From positions 977,923-1,041,922 of the forward strand of contig NZ_KB893653.1 of the NCBI RefSeq assembly GCF_000374145.1: a DNA stretch of 64,000 nt, given 5' to 3'. Source of the stretch: Neomegalonema perideroedes DSM 15528. GTDB taxonomy: Bacteria; Pseudomonadota; Alphaproteobacteria; Rhodobacterales; Rhodobacteraceae. A program made the translations under genes and the position numbers. Below, piece by piece: positions 29,323 through 37,863 of this stretch (the first letter of the stretch is position 1; each line of letters begins with the position of its first letter). The notes beneath the pieces were generated by a model. It ran no database searches. It saw only the letters and a program-made list of their open reading frames with translations, and was not told the DNA's origin.

Positions 29323-29949
29323 ATGAGAGATCCGATCGACACCTTCACGAACACCCTCGTCCCCATGGTGGTCGAGCAGACCAGCCGCGGCGAACGGGCT
29401 TTCGACATCTACTCCCGTCTTCTGAAAGAGCGCATCATCTTCCTCGCCGGCCCGGTGCATGACGGCATGGCCACTCTGGCCGTGGCGCAGCTCATGTTTC
29501 TGGAGTCCGAGAATCCGAAGAAGGAGATCTCGCTCTACATCAACAGCCCCGGCGGAATCGTGACCTCGGGCCTGTCCATCTACGACACGATGCAATATAT
29601 CCGCTGCCCCGTGGCGACGCTCTGCGTCGGACAGGCGGCCTCGATGGGATCGCTCCTGCTGACGGCGGGCGAGAAGGGCATGCGCTATTCTCTGCCGAAC
29701 AGCCGGATCATGATCCATCAGCCCTCGGGCGGCTTCAGCGGACAGGTCAGCGACATTCAGATCCACGCCCGCGAGGCCCTTGAACTGCGCGAGCGCCTGA
29801 ACAAGATCTATGTGAAGCATACGGGCCAGAATCTCGAGGCCGTCGAGGCCGCCATGGAGCGCGACAACTTCATGACGCCGGAGCAGGCCAAGGACTGGGG
29901 TCTGATCGACCAGATCTTCGAGAAGCGCCCGGAGGCTCCGGCCGCCTGA
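29323..29949 (+). CDS. clpP: ATP-dependent Clp protease proteolytic subunit
   Basis: Tetradecameric serine protease partner of ClpX/ClpA, 208 aa. The catalytic triad is Ser107 ([10 protein letters not shown]), His132 ([11 protein letters not shown]) and Asp181 (ERDNFM). [13 protein letters not shown] is the conserved strand-turn region. Alternatives to the ATG at 29323 would break the family N-terminus. A 163-bp gap from tig and a 178-bp gap to clpX leave room for separate promoters. Confidence 0.97.
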   Translation: MRDPIDTFTNTLVPMVVEQTSRGERAFDIYSRLLKERIIFLAGPVHDGMATLAVAQLMFLESENPKKEISLYINSPGGIVTSGLSIYDTMQYIRCPVATLCVGQAASMGSLLLTAGEKGMRYSLPNSRIMIHQPSGGFSGQVSDIQIHAREALELRERLNKIYVKHTGQNLEAVEAAMERDNFMTPEQAKDWGLIDQIFEKRPEAPAA

Positions 29950-30127
29950 TTTCAGGATTGAATCGCGCGGCGGCGAGGCTTACCGTCGTCGCGCGCTTGG
30001 TCTTGGCGCGGGAATTGCTCTGAAAAGCCTGAAGTCAGGCTGTGCGACAGGCTTCGGAGCGCCGCCCCCCGACCCGCGGACGGCGCGCGAGCGAGGCGAT
30101 GAGGCGAGTTTCCGCCGGGAGGATGCG

Positions 30128-31390
30128 ATGACCACGAAACCGACGGGCGACTCCAAGGGCGCGCTCTACTGCTCCTTCTGCGGAAAGAGCCAGCATGAGG
30201 TGCGCAAGCTCATCGCGGGCCCCACGGTCTTCATCTGCGACGAATGCGTCGAGCTCTGCATGGACATCATCCGCGAGGAGAATAAAACCTCGCTGGTGAA
30301 GCAGCGCGAGGGCGTGCCCACGCCTCAGGACATCGCGCAGGTGCTCGATGATTACGTCATCGGCCAGCGCCGCGCCAAGCGCGTGCTCGCGGTGGCGGTG
30401 CATAATCATTACAAGCGCCTCGCCAACGCCGCCAAGGCGGGCGACGTCGAGCTGGCGAAGTCCAACATCCTGCTGATCGGCCCGACCGGCAGCGGCAAGA
30501 CCCTGCTCGCGCAGACTCTCGCCCGCATTCTGGACGTGCCCTTCACCATGGCCGACGCCACCACCCTCACCGAGGCGGGTTATGTCGGCGAGGACGTCGA
30601 GAACATCATTCTGAAGCTGCTCCAAGCCGCCGACTACAACGTCGAGAAGGCCCAGCGCGGCATCGTCTACATCGACGAAATCGACAAGATCAGCCGCAAG
30701 TCGGATAATCCCTCGATCACCCGCGACGTCTCGGGCGAGGGCGTCCAGCAGGCGCTGCTCAAGATCATGGAGGGCACGGTGGCCAGCGTTCCGCCTCAGG
30801 GCGGCCGCAAGCATCCGCAGCAGGAGTTCCTGCAGGTGGACACCACCAACATCCTCTTCATCTGCGGCGGCGCCTTCGCGGGGCTGGAGCGGATCATCGC
30901 GCAGCGTCAGAAGGGCGCGGCCATCGGCTTCGGCGCCGACGTCCGGCCGCCGGACGACCGCCGCGCGGGCGCCATCCTTCAGGATCTCGAATCCGAGGAT
31001 CTTCTGAAATTCGGTCTCATTCCGGAATTCATCGGCCGTCTGCCGGTCACGGCGACGCTGGAGGATCTGGACGAAGACGCGCTGATCAAGATCCTCGCCG
31101 AGCCGAAGAACGCTCTGGTGAAGCAATATCAGCGGCTCTTCGACATGGAGGGCGTGAAGCTCAACTTCACCGAGGAGGCTCTGCGCGCCATCGCCCGCAA
31201 AGCCATCGAGCGCAAGACCGGCGCGCGCGGCCTGCGCTCCATCCTTGAGGACGTGCTGCTCGACACCATGTACGACGTGCCCGCCGCCCGCGGCCTTGAG
31301 AGCGTCACCGTCGGCGCCGAGGCCATCGAGGGCAAGGGCCAGCCGCTCATGAGCTACGCCAAGGATAAGGACGCCGCCTCCGCCTCCTGA
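30128..31390 (+). CDS. clpX: ATP-dependent Clp protease ATP-binding subunit ClpX
   Basis: AAA+ unfoldase delivering substrates to ClpP, 420 aa. The N-terminal zinc domain has two CxxC pairs (CSFCGKS and CDECVELC). Walker A is [10 protein letters not shown], the pore loop [11 protein letters not shown], Walker [11 protein letters not shown], the ClpP-docking IGF loop [10 protein letters not shown], and sensor 2 lies in [21 protein letters not shown] precedes the ATG. A strong intrinsic terminator follows. Confidence 0.98.
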   Translation: MTTKPTGDSKGALYCSFCGKSQHEVRKLIAGPTVFICDECVELCMDIIREENKTSLVKQREGVPTPQDIAQVLDDYVIGQRRAKRVLAVAVHNHYKRLANAAKAGDVELAKSNILLIGPTGSGKTLLAQTLARILDVPFTMADATTLTEAGYVGEDVENIILKLLQAADYNVEKAQRGIVYIDEIDKISRKSDNPSITRDVSGEGVQQALLKIMEGTVASVPPQGGRKHPQQEFLQVDTTNILFICGGAFAGLERIIAQRQKGAAIGFGADVRPPDDRRAGAILQDLESEDLLKFGLIPEFIGRLPVTATLEDLDEDALIKILAEPKNALVKQYQRLFDMEGVKLNFTEEALRAIARKAIERKTGARGLRSILEDVLLDTMYDVPAARGLESVTVGAEAIEGKGQPLMSYAKDKDAASAS

Positions 31391-31417
31391 GGCTGAAGGT
31401 CGGTGTCGGAAATTCGG

Positions 31418-31446
31418 AAGGCCGGGCCGCAAAGCCCGGCCTTTTT
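31418..31446 (+). terminator. Intrinsic terminator after clpX
   Basis: AAGGCCGGGC and GCCCGGCCTT form a perfect 10-bp stem with a six-base loop, running into TTTTTC, 28 bp after the clpX stop. Confidence 0.85.
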
Positions 31447-31539
31447 CTTGCGCGGCTTTGGGGTTTCTTCAGGCTCGCGCGCTAGGAAGGGAGTCCGGCG
31501 GGGCGCGGGGGCGTTCCGCGCCTTCCGAAGGAGGCCCGC

Positions 31540-32214
31540 ATGGCCTATGGCAGCGGCCTGCCGCGCATCATGCCCAATCTCACGCGCCATTGCCGCCCCG
31601 GCCTCGCCGAGGCCGTCGTGGCGCGGCATCCGGCTCCGGCCGTGGTTCTCGACATGGGCGCGGGCGGACGCAAGATCGCGCCGCATGTGACGGCGGTGGA
31701 TTTCGTCGCCTTGCCCGGCACCGACGTCGTTTCCGACGTCTGCGCCACGCCCTTTCCAGACGATCACGCCGATTGCATCATCGCCACGGGGCTGATCGAG
31801 CATCTGGAGGACGACCTCGCCTTCCTGCGCGAGGCGCGGCGCATCCTCAAGCCGGGCGGCGAGATCCATGTGGAGATCCCCTTCCTCCAGCAATATCACG
31901 ACGATCCCATCGACGTGCGCCGCTACACCGTCGACGGCCTCGCGCGGGTGATGCGCGCCCAAGGCTTCGAGCCTGTCGACAGCGGCTTTCATATCGGGCC
32001 GGGCGTGGCCATCGCCACGCTCAACGCCTATTACTGGGGGACGGTCTTCGAGGGGGAGAGCCGCGCCGCGAAGATCCTCTCCAACGGGGCGTTTTTTCTG
32101 GCTTCCGTCGTGGGCTGGCCGCTGACGCGGCTCGACCGCTGGCTGATGCGCAAACGCTCGGCGCATCGTCTGGCCTTCGGAGTCTATTGCGTGGCCCGCA
32201 AGCCGCCGGCCTGA
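31540..32214 (+). CDS. Class I SAM-dependent methyltransferase
   Basis: A 224-aa protein. Motif I is VVLDMGAGGRKI, the acidic post-I residue is in VTAVDFVALPG, and motif IV/post-I is ADCIIATGLIEHLEDDLAFL, followed by RRILKPGGEIHVEIPF, as in the Methyltransf_11 group. The C-terminus has a hydrophobic patch (GAFFLASVVGWPLTRLDRWLM) suggesting membrane contact. GGAGG precedes the ATG. The substrate is unknown; neighbours clpX and tyrS give no hint. Confidence 0.75.
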   Translation: MAYGSGLPRIMPNLTRHCRPGLAEAVVARHPAPAVVLDMGAGGRKIAPHVTAVDFVALPGTDVVSDVCATPFPDDHADCIIATGLIEHLEDDLAFLREARRILKPGGEIHVEIPFLQQYHDDPIDVRRYTVDGLARVMRAQGFEPVDSGFHIGPGVAIATLNAYYWGTVFEGESRAAKILSNGAFFLASVVGWPLTRLDRWLMRKRSAHRLAFGVYCVARKPPA

Positions 32215-32252
32215 ACGAAGAAAGGGCGCCGGAGAGAACCCCCGACGCCCTG

Positions 32253-32291
32253 AGAGCGTTTTCCGACCAAGTTGGGGCGTTCAAACGCTCT
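32253..32291. other. Inverted repeat between convergent methyltransferase and tyrS genes
   Basis: AGAGCGTTT (32253-32261) and AAACGCTCT (32283-32291) are perfect inverted arms around a 21-nt spacer, next to and partly overlapping the structured repeat copy B. Confidence 0.5.
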
Positions 32292-32355
32292 AAATTTTTG
32301 TTCTGTCGCGCTTTCACGACGCGAAACCTGATCGGTTTCGCCGGAAAGCGCTCTA
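32271..32355. repeat. Structured intergenic repeat, copy B
   Basis: Homologous to 5882-5965. Its stem-loop is GCGAAACC (32321-32328) pairing perfectly with GGTTTCGC (32334-32341); the corresponding stem in copy A has different bases at the same places. Like copy A it ends a few bases from the stop codon of a minus-strand gene (tyrS) that converges with a plus-strand gene. Confidence 0.6.
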
Positions 32356-32359
32356 AAGC

Positions 32360-33607
32360 CTACAGCGTCACGACCGCATGACGCTTCTTGCCCGCCGAGA
32401 GCTTCAACGGGCCCGCAGCGAGATCCGCCGCGCCGATCAGACGGGCCGGATCGCTGGCGGGCTCGTCGTTCACGCGGGCGCCGCCCTCGGAGAAGAGCCG
32501 CCGCGCCTCCTTGCCGGAGGAGGCCAGCCCCGCCCGCTGGAAGAGCTGCCCCAGAGAAACCCCCGCCGCCGCCTCTTCGGCGCTGAGCGCCACGCTGGGC
32601 AGATCGGCGCCCAGAGCCCCCGCCTCGAAGGTCGCCTGAGCGGTGGCTCTGGCGGCTTCGGCGGCCGCGCGGCCATGGGCGAGGGCGGTCACCTCATCGG
32701 CGAGGATCTTCTTGACCTCGTTGATCTCCGAGCCGCCCAAAGCCCCAAGCCGCGCGATCTCGTCCAGCGGAAGCTCGGTGTAGAGCTTGAGGAAGCGCTC
32801 GACGTCGGCGTCGGGGATGTTGCGCCAGAACTGCCAGAAATCATAAGGCGAGAGCATGTCCGCATTGATCCAGACCGCCCCGCCGAGGCTTTTGCCCATC
32901 TTGCGGCCGTCCGACATGGTGAGCAGCGGCGAGATCAGCGCGAAGAGATCCGGCGTCCCCATGCGCCGCCCGAGATCCACGCCCGTGACGATGTTGCCCC
33001 ATTGATCCGAGCCGCCCATCTGGAGCCGCGCGCCATAGCGCCGGTTGATCTCCACGAAGTCGTAGGACTGGAGCAGCATGTAGTTGAATTCAAGGAAGCT
33101 GAAGGCCTGCTCGCGCTCCAGACGCAGTTTCACGCTCTCCATCGACAACATGCGGTTGATGGAGAAATGGCGTCCGTAATCGCGCAGGAAGTCGAGGTAG
33201 TTGATCTTGTCGAGCCATTCGGCGTTGTCGATCATGATCGCGTCGGTCGGGGCCTCGCCGAAGGTCAGGTAGTTCACGAAGACCTTGCGGATGCCCGCCT
33301 TGTTCTCCTCGATCTTCTCGGGGGTGAGCAAGGGGCGGGCTTCGTCGCGGCCCGTGGGGTCGCCGACGCGCGTGGTGCCGCCGCCCATCAGCACGATGGG
33401 CTTATGGCCGGTCTTCTGAAGCCAGCGCAGCATCATGATCTGCATCAGGCCGCCGACGTGAAGGCTGGTCGCCGTCGCGTCGAAGCCGATATAGCCCGGA
33501 ACGATCTGAGACTTCAGCAGCGCGTCGAGACCCTCGTAATCGCTGCAATCCTGAATGAAGCCGCGGGCTGAAAGCTCCGCCAGAAACTCGCTCTTGAACC
33601 GGGACAT
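32360..33607 (-). CDS. tyrS: Tyrosyl-tRNA synthetase
   Basis: Class I synthetase, 415 aa, charging tRNA-Tyr. The HIGH motif is degenerate as SLHVGGL, the KMSKS loop is KMGKSLGG, and [28 protein letters not shown] (split here as QSYDF and GGSDQWGN) binds tyrosine. A C-terminal S4 RNA-binding domain (about 350-415) carries [19 protein letters not shown] start at [12 protein letters not shown], which has AAGGAC upstream; the frame is open earlier but not family-like. The C-terminus ends basic. Confidence 0.95.
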   Translation of the reverse strand: MSRFKSEFLAELSARGFIQDCSDYEGLDALLKSQIVPGYIGFDATATSLHVGGLMQIMMLRWLQKTGHKPIVLMGGGTTRVGDPTGRDEARPLLTPEKIEENKAGIRKVFVNYLTFGEAPTDAIMIDNAEWLDKINYLDFLRDYGRHFSINRMLSMESVKLRLEREQAFSFLEFNYMLLQSYDFVEINRRYGARLQMGGSDQWGNIVTGVDLGRRMGTPDLFALISPLLTMSDGRKMGKSLGGAVWINADMLSPYDFWQFWRNIPDADVERFLKLYTELPLDEIARLGALGGSEINEVKKILADEVTALAHGRAAAEAARATAQATFEAGALGADLPSVALSAEEAAAGVSLGQLFQRAGLASSGKEARRLFSEGGARVNDEPASDPARLIGAADLAAGPLKLSAGKKRHAVVTL

Positions 33608-33674
33608 GATGAAAGTCCTTAGGGATGGTCGGGAACAGCGGCTTATAGCCCCCGCCTTCCGCCCCTTACAAGCT

Positions 33675-34316
33675 TCACGCGTAGCCGAGCCGCCGCAGGA
33701 TCTCCCGAAGGCTCGCCTCGGGGCTGGTGAGGACATGCGAAAGCCCCTCAGCCGCCGGGGCCATGGAGGCTTGCGCCAGAGCGACGCTTGCGAAGCCCTC
33801 GGCGAAACCGGCCTTGACCGCCGCGCGGATCGCCGCCCGATAGGTCTCGGCCTCGCCCGCGAGGAAGCGGTCCCATGCGCCTTCGACGAGGCGCAAAGGC
33901 GGCGCCTCGACGCCTTTCGCCCCGGCCAGAGCGCGCAGACGCGCCCCCGTCGGCTCCAGCGTGGTCGGGGCGGCGCAGAGGATCAGGACCGGGCCGGGCC
34001 CGTCCAGAGCCTCGCGGAGCAAGGCCGCCTCGGCGCCGACCACCGGAATCCCGAAGGGCCCTTCGGCCTTTTCGGCGGCCTCGCCGAGCGTGGAGCAGGT
34101 GAGCGCCAGCCCGTCGCAGCCATGGGCGAGGGCCTCCAGAGCCCGCCGCGTCTCCAGCAGAATCGCCTGAGTCGCGCCGCCCGCCGCCTGAGCCGCCGCC
34201 AGAAGATCGGGGCGGACTTCATGACGGAGGATTCCCTCCGGCGCGCCGAGATTCCGCAAAGCCGCCTCGAAGAGGGGCGCGTTGCTCGCCGCCGTATGCA
34301 GCAGGCCGATCTTCAT
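33675..34316 (-). CDS. Aspartate/glutamate racemase-superfamily protein
   Basis: A 213-aa protein starting MKIGLLHTA with one Cys in [14 protein letters not shown], at the place of the first catalytic Cys of Asp/Glu racemases. The second site is less clear; a Cys occurs in [10 protein letters not shown]. The [11 protein letters not shown] segment lacks the usual GCTE motif and has Gln-Ala-Ser where Cys-Thr is expected. So a canonical racemase is unlikely; a decarboxylase/isomerase of the same fold is possible. Its ATG overlaps the stop of the DUF697 gene (ATGA). Confidence 0.6.
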   Translation of the reverse strand: MKIGLLHTAASNAPLFEAALRNLGAPEGILRHEVRPDLLAAAQAAGGATQAILLETRRALEALAHGCDGLALTCSTLGEAAEKAEGPFGIPVVGAEAALLREALDGPGPVLILCAAPTTLEPTGARLRALAGAKGVEAPPLRLVEGAWDRFLAGEAETYRAAIRAAVKAGFAEGFASVALAQASMAPAAEGLSHVLTSPEASLREILRRLGYA

Positions 34317-34822
34317 CGCGCGCCCCGGTCGACGAGTTCGCCCTCGATGATCACCGAGCCGGGGCCGAAAAGCCGGATCTGCTCGACCGCCCGCGCGGCG
34401 GCGTAACATTCCTCGACGTGCTTGTTCAGAATCCAGGTCATGACGCGATAGCTGATCGCGGCGGCGGCGGCCTGCCCGAGGATGGGGGCGAATCGCGCCG
34501 CCTGCCGGATCCCGAGCGCCCGCGTCAAAGTAAGCGCGATCATCTTGCGCGTGACCGCCCGCGCGATGAAGCTGTTGGAGAATCCCTTGATCGTGCCGTA
34601 AAGCGCGACGCGCTCGGCTTCTTCGAGCTTCTCGATCTGCTCGGGCGCGAGGCCGAAGTCGCGCGAGATCTGCGGCAGGGCGTTCATGAGCATGGCCATG
34701 TCGGCGGCGACGTCCACGCCGGGCAGAGGCGCGGCGGCCAAAACCGCCGAAGTCGCCGCGCGCCGCCGGATCATGGCGCGGCATTCATGGCGAATCGCTT
34801 CGATTTCTTCCACTCTGGGCAT
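34313..34822 (-). CDS. DUF697-like membrane-associated protein
   Basis: A 169-aa protein. The stretch AAAPLPGVDVAADMAMLMNALPQISRDFGL matches the DUF697 pattern (cited here in parts: AAAPLPGVDVAADMAM and LPQISRDFGL), followed by Ala-rich hydrophobic helices (about 95-135) and a short tail. DUF697 is often fused to a GTPase; here the domain stands alone. It forms a two-gene operon with the racemase-like gene. Function is unknown. Confidence 0.55.
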   Translation of the reverse strand: MPRVEEIEAIRHECRAMIRRRAATSAVLAAAPLPGVDVAADMAMLMNALPQISRDFGLAPEQIEKLEEAERVALYGTIKGFSNSFIARAVTRKMIALTLTRALGIRQAARFAPILGQAAAAAISYRVMTWILNKHVEECYAAARAVEQIRLFGPGSVIIEGELVDRGAR

Positions 34823-35116
34823 GGACGACGCTCCCTCTCAGGGCGTTCCGCGGCGCGGAGGCTCGCCCGCGGATGGAGTTCGGCTGAGCCTCGGATATGG
34901 CCTTCCGGCGGCGCCCTCGCAAGAGCGGACGGGTCTTTCTGGATATTTCGTAAATAATCCTCGCTTGGATTTCCGCTTCGCGCGATCCTGCGTATAAGGC
35001 TCTTGGCGAAAGCGGCGGGAGGATTTACTCTCGCTTGCGAGAAACATCAGAAACTTCGCAGGGATTGTTGAAGCGATCCCGCAGAAATCGAGCCATCAAG
35101 CGAGGAGGGCGACTCA
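34823..35116. other. Divergent intergenic region before the repeat lipoprotein
   Basis: About 294 bp without a credible gene, AT-richer between 34940 and 35060. A GCGTATAAGG at about 34990-35000 could be a -10 for the lipoprotein gene. A perfect inverted repeat TCTCGC-TT-GCGAGA lies at 35029-35042. No other feature recognised. Confidence 0.4.
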
Positions 35117-35971
35117 ATGGGAAGGTTCCTCAAAGTCCTTGGCGTATGCCTGATGGCGGGAGCCTCCGCAGGCTGCGCCGCAGGGGTCAACGCCGATTGG
35201 GGCGGAAGGCTGGCGGGCGGCGGTCCCGGCGTCAGCGCGGGGCTGGGCGGCCATATCAAGGTCGTCGACGTTCCTTATCACGGGCCGCATCGCGGAGGCG
35301 GGAGCTATGCGGGCGCCCCCGTCTATAATCCGGGCCCGATCTACTCGACCCCGACTTATTCGGGGCCGACTTATTCGGGGCCGAGCGTCAGCCTCGGCCC
35401 GGTCTACGCGCCGAGCGCGTCGAGCTATCTGCCGTCGAGCTATCCGACCACGAGCTATGCGCCGCCCATCGTGGCGCCGCCGTCTTTCACGCAGGTGGTC
35501 AGGCCGCCGCCGGAGGTGCGTTACGAGCCCCCTGAGATTCAGGTGATCAAGCCGCCGCCCATCGTGAAATACGCGCCGCCCGACGTGCAGGTGGTGAAGC
35601 CGCCCCCGGTGGTGCAATATGCGCCGCCTGAGGTGCAGGTGATCAAGCCGCCGCCCATCGTGAAGCATGAGCCGCCCGACGTTCAGGTGGTCAAGCCGCC
35701 TCCGGTGGTGCGCTATGAGCGGCCCGAGGTGCAGGTGGTGAAGTCGCCGCCCATCGTGAAATACGCGCCGCCCGAGGTGAAGATCGTTCAGCCGCCCCCG
35801 GTGGTGCAATACGCCCCGCCCGCCTATCAGGCGGCGAGCGCGCGCTGCTGCGCGCCTCCGCCTCCGCCGCCCGCCCCCGTCTGCTGCGACCGGCCCGCTT
35901 GGGGCGGAGGGGCTTGGGGCGGCGGACATCAGCCTTGGGCGCCGCGCCGCTACACCGAGTGGCTCGACTGA
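35117..35971 (+). CDS. Proline-rich repeat lipoprotein
   Basis: A 284-aa predicted lipoprotein: signal MGRFLKVLGVCLMAGASAG then Cys (lipobox ASAGC). Residues 30-137 are Gly/Ser/Tyr/Pro-rich (TYSGPTYSGP). Residues 138-233 are six near-identical 16-residue repeats of the form PP(E/D)VQV(I/V)KPPP(I/V)V(K/Q)YA, alternating in the I/V and K/Q positions. The end is Cys/Pro/Trp-rich with two CC pairs (ARCCAPP, PVCCDRPAWGGG). Such Pro-x repeats may span the periplasm or anchor to the wall. GGAGG precedes the ATG. No family recognised. Confidence 0.75.
   Translation: MGRFLKVLGVCLMAGASAGCAAGVNADWGGRLAGGGPGVSAGLGGHIKVVDVPYHGPHRGGGSYAGAPVYNPGPIYSTPTYSGPTYSGPSVSLGPVYAPSASSYLPSSYPTTSYAPPIVAPPSFTQVVRPPPEVRYEPPEIQVIKPPPIVKYAPPDVQVVKPPPVVQYAPPEVQVIKPPPIVKHEPPDVQVVKPPPVVRYERPEVQVVKSPPIVKYAPPEVKIVQPPPVVQYAPPAYQAASARCCAPPPPPPAPVCCDRPAWGGGAWGGGHQPWAPRRYTEWLD
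35528..35815 (+). repeat. Six 48-bp tandem coding repeats
   Basis: Encodes the six 16-residue units. Odd and even units are most alike (for example AAGCCGCCGCCCATCGTGAA recurs in alternating units), which points to growth by duplicating a 96-bp pair. Confidence 0.85.
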
Positions 35972-35994
35972 CGAAACGCGCGGAGGGACCCGCG

Positions 35995-36032
35995 AAGAAA
36001 CGCCGCCGGAGGGCTCCCTCCGGCGGCGTTTT
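35995..36032. terminator. Bidirectional intrinsic terminator
   Basis: CGCCGCCGGAGGG and CCCTCCGGCGGCG form a perfect 13-bp stem (36001-36028) with a two-base gap, flanked by GAAGAAA on one side and TTTT on the other. It lies between the convergent repeat lipoprotein and trxB and can serve both. Confidence 0.8.
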
Positions 36033-36054
36033 CATCTGCGGGAGGAGCCTGCGC

Positions 36055-36999
36055 TCATTCGCCTTCGGCGGAGAGGAAGCGTTCGGCCTCCAGAGCGGCC
36101 ATGCAGCCCATGCCCGCCGAAGTCACCGCCTGACGATAAATATGATCCGTCACGTCGCCCGCCGCGAAGACGCCCGGAACCGAGGTTTCGGTGGAGAAGG
36201 GCTTCACCACCACATAGCCGCCGAGATGGGTCTCCAGCTGCCCCTCGACGAGCTGCGAGGCGGGGGCGTGGCCGATGGCCACGAAAGCGCCCTGCACGGC
36301 GAGATCGCGCGTCTCTCCGGTCTTGACCTGACGGAGCTTCAGGCCGGTCACGCCCTGCTCGCCGGGCTCGCCGAGGATCTCGACGGCCTCATGATCCCAG
36401 ATCACCTCGACGTTGGGATGTTTGAAGAGGCGGTCCTGCATGATCTTTTCGGCGCGCAGGGAATCGCGGCGATGGATGAGCGTCACTTTCTTAGCGAAGC
36501 GCGTCAGAAACAGCGCCTCCTCGACGGCGGTGTTGCCGCCGCCGATCACCGCCACCTCCTTGTCGCGGAAGAAGAAGCCGTCGCAGGTGGCGCAGGCCGA
36601 GACGCCGAAGCCCTTCAGCTTCTCCTCAGAAGGGAGGCCCAGCCAGCGCGCCTGAGCGCCCGTCGCGAGGATCACCGTCTCGGCGTGGTAAACCGCGCCG
36701 GAATCGCAGACCGCCGTGAAGGGGCGCTTGGAGAGATCCAGCGAAGTCGCCACGTCATATTCGATCTTGGCGCCCATGGCGGCGGCGTGTTCGCTCATGC
36801 GCTCCATGAGGGCGGGGCCTTCGACCTTCGAATCTCCCGGCCAGTTCTCGACGTCGCTGGTGATGGTGAGCTGTCCGCCCGGCTGCATCCCGGCGAGTAG
36901 CACCGGCTCCAGCATGGCGCGGGCGGCGTAGACGGCGGCGGTGTAGCCGGCCGGGCCCGACCCGACGATCAGGGTTTTCACGGCGATGGGCGAGGACAT
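36055..36999 (-). CDS. trxB: Thioredoxin-disulfide reductase
   Basis: FAD/NADPH flavoprotein reducing thioredoxin, 314 aa. FAD loop GSGPAGYTAAVYAARA, redox-active CxxC as SACATCDGFFF, NADPH loop GGGNTAVEEALFL, and the second FAD segment GVFAAGDVTDHIYRQAVTSAG. The length and single-domain order are those of bacterial TrxB. It converges on the repeat lipoprotein across a strong terminator. Confidence 0.96.
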   Translation of the reverse strand: MSSPIAVKTLIVGSGPAGYTAAVYAARAMLEPVLLAGMQPGGQLTITSDVENWPGDSKVEGPALMERMSEHAAAMGAKIEYDVATSLDLSKRPFTAVCDSGAVYHAETVILATGAQARWLGLPSEEKLKGFGVSACATCDGFFFRDKEVAVIGGGNTAVEEALFLTRFAKKVTLIHRRDSLRAEKIMQDRLFKHPNVEVIWDHEAVEILGEPGEQGVTGLKLRQVKTGETRDLAVQGAFVAIGHAPASQLVEGQLETHLGGYVVVKPFSTETSVPGVFAAGDVTDHIYRQAVTSAGMGCMAALEAERFLSAEGE

Positions 37000-37176
37000 G
37001 GAGATTTCCCGATCAAGGCGCGCTCCGGGCTTGCGGCTCCGGGAGGGCGCGGGACGTAGGACGCTCTGAGGCGAGGATGTTCCGCGAAAACATATAGGGG
37101 AGCCCGCGAAAGGCTCAAGCGGGAAGCGCGCGGCGGCGGGGATTTCGGCCGCAGGGCCTCTCCGGCGCGCAGGGCG

Positions 37177-37251
37177 TGGTGGGCGGTGAGGGGATCGAAC
37201 CCCCGACCCTCTCGGTGTAAACGAGACGCTCTTCCGCTGAGCTAACCGCCC
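37177..37251 (-). tRNA. tRNA-Val (anticodon UAC)
   Basis: A 75-nt tRNA on the minus strand. Acceptor GGGCGGT pairs with ACCGCCC, followed by A and an encoded CCA. The anticodon stem TCTCG/CGAGA encloses TTTACAC, giving anticodon TAC. D-loop TTAGCTCAGCGGAAGAGC and T-loop GGTTCGATCCC are standard. It follows hupB on the same strand, the lon-hup-tRNA-Val order seen in many alphaproteobacteria. Confidence 0.96.
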
Positions 37252-37478
37252 CTCCAGATCGGCGCATCCGCCGAAGCTCGGCCGGATCTAGAGCGCCGCC
37301 CGGAGGCTTTGCAAGATGTTTCCGCGCCCGCCTTCCGTAAGGGCCTCCGCCGCCGGACATGCGAAAGCCGCCGCGAAGACCTCCGCGACGGCGTTGCTTG
37401 CGCTTCGGAGGCGCGGCCCGCGGAGCTTCGCCGCGATCCTCTGCGGATCCGCGGCGGCCTCGGGCGCGGCCCTGAGAC

Positions 37479-37754
37479 TCAGGCGTTGAGCGTGTCTTTG
37501 AGGCTCTTGCCGGGTTTGAAGCGGGCCTGTTTGGAGGCCTTGATCTCGATGGTTTCGCCGGTGGAGGGGTTGCGGCCCGAGCTGGCGGCCCGCTCGGCCA
37601 CCACGAAGGAGCCGAAGCCCAGCAGCCGGACCTCCTCTCCTTTCTGGAGCGCCTCGGAGATGAGGGCGAGGGTCGCGTCCAGGACCTCGGCGGCTTGCGC
37701 GTTCGTGACGCCGGCGCGCTCGGCGACTCCGGCGACGAGTTCTTTCTTATTCAC
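37479..37754 (-). CDS. hupB: DNA-binding protein HU
   Basis: Nucleoid-associated histone-like protein, 91 aa with a GTG start (37754-37752) preceded by AGAGG. NKKELVAGVAERAGVTNAQA is the N-terminal helix pair, GFGSFVVAERAAS the saddle, and the DNA arm carries GRNPSTGETIEI with the intercalating Pro. The frame is open upstream to 37916 but that part crosses the lon terminator and does not resemble HU. TTGACC in the upstream gap may be its -35. Confidence 0.94.
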   Translation of the reverse strand: MNKKELVAGVAERAGVTNAQAAEVLDATLALISEALQKGEEVRLLGFGSFVVAERAASSGRNPSTGETIEIKASKQARFKPGKSLKDTLNA

Positions 37755-37814
37755 GCTTTCAGGCCTCTTGCTGATGCAAACGACGAATATGGTAACGAAT
37801 CGAGCTTGAAGGTC

Positions 37815-37841
37815 AAAGCAAAAGCGGCCCTTTCGGGCCGC
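37815..37841 (-). terminator. Intrinsic terminator after lon
   Basis: On the minus strand GCGGCCC-GAAA-GGGCCGC is followed by TTTTGCTTT, 23 bp after the lon stop. It separates lon from hupB. Confidence 0.8.
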
Positions 37842-37863
37842 CTCCACGTCTTTTGAACGAGCT

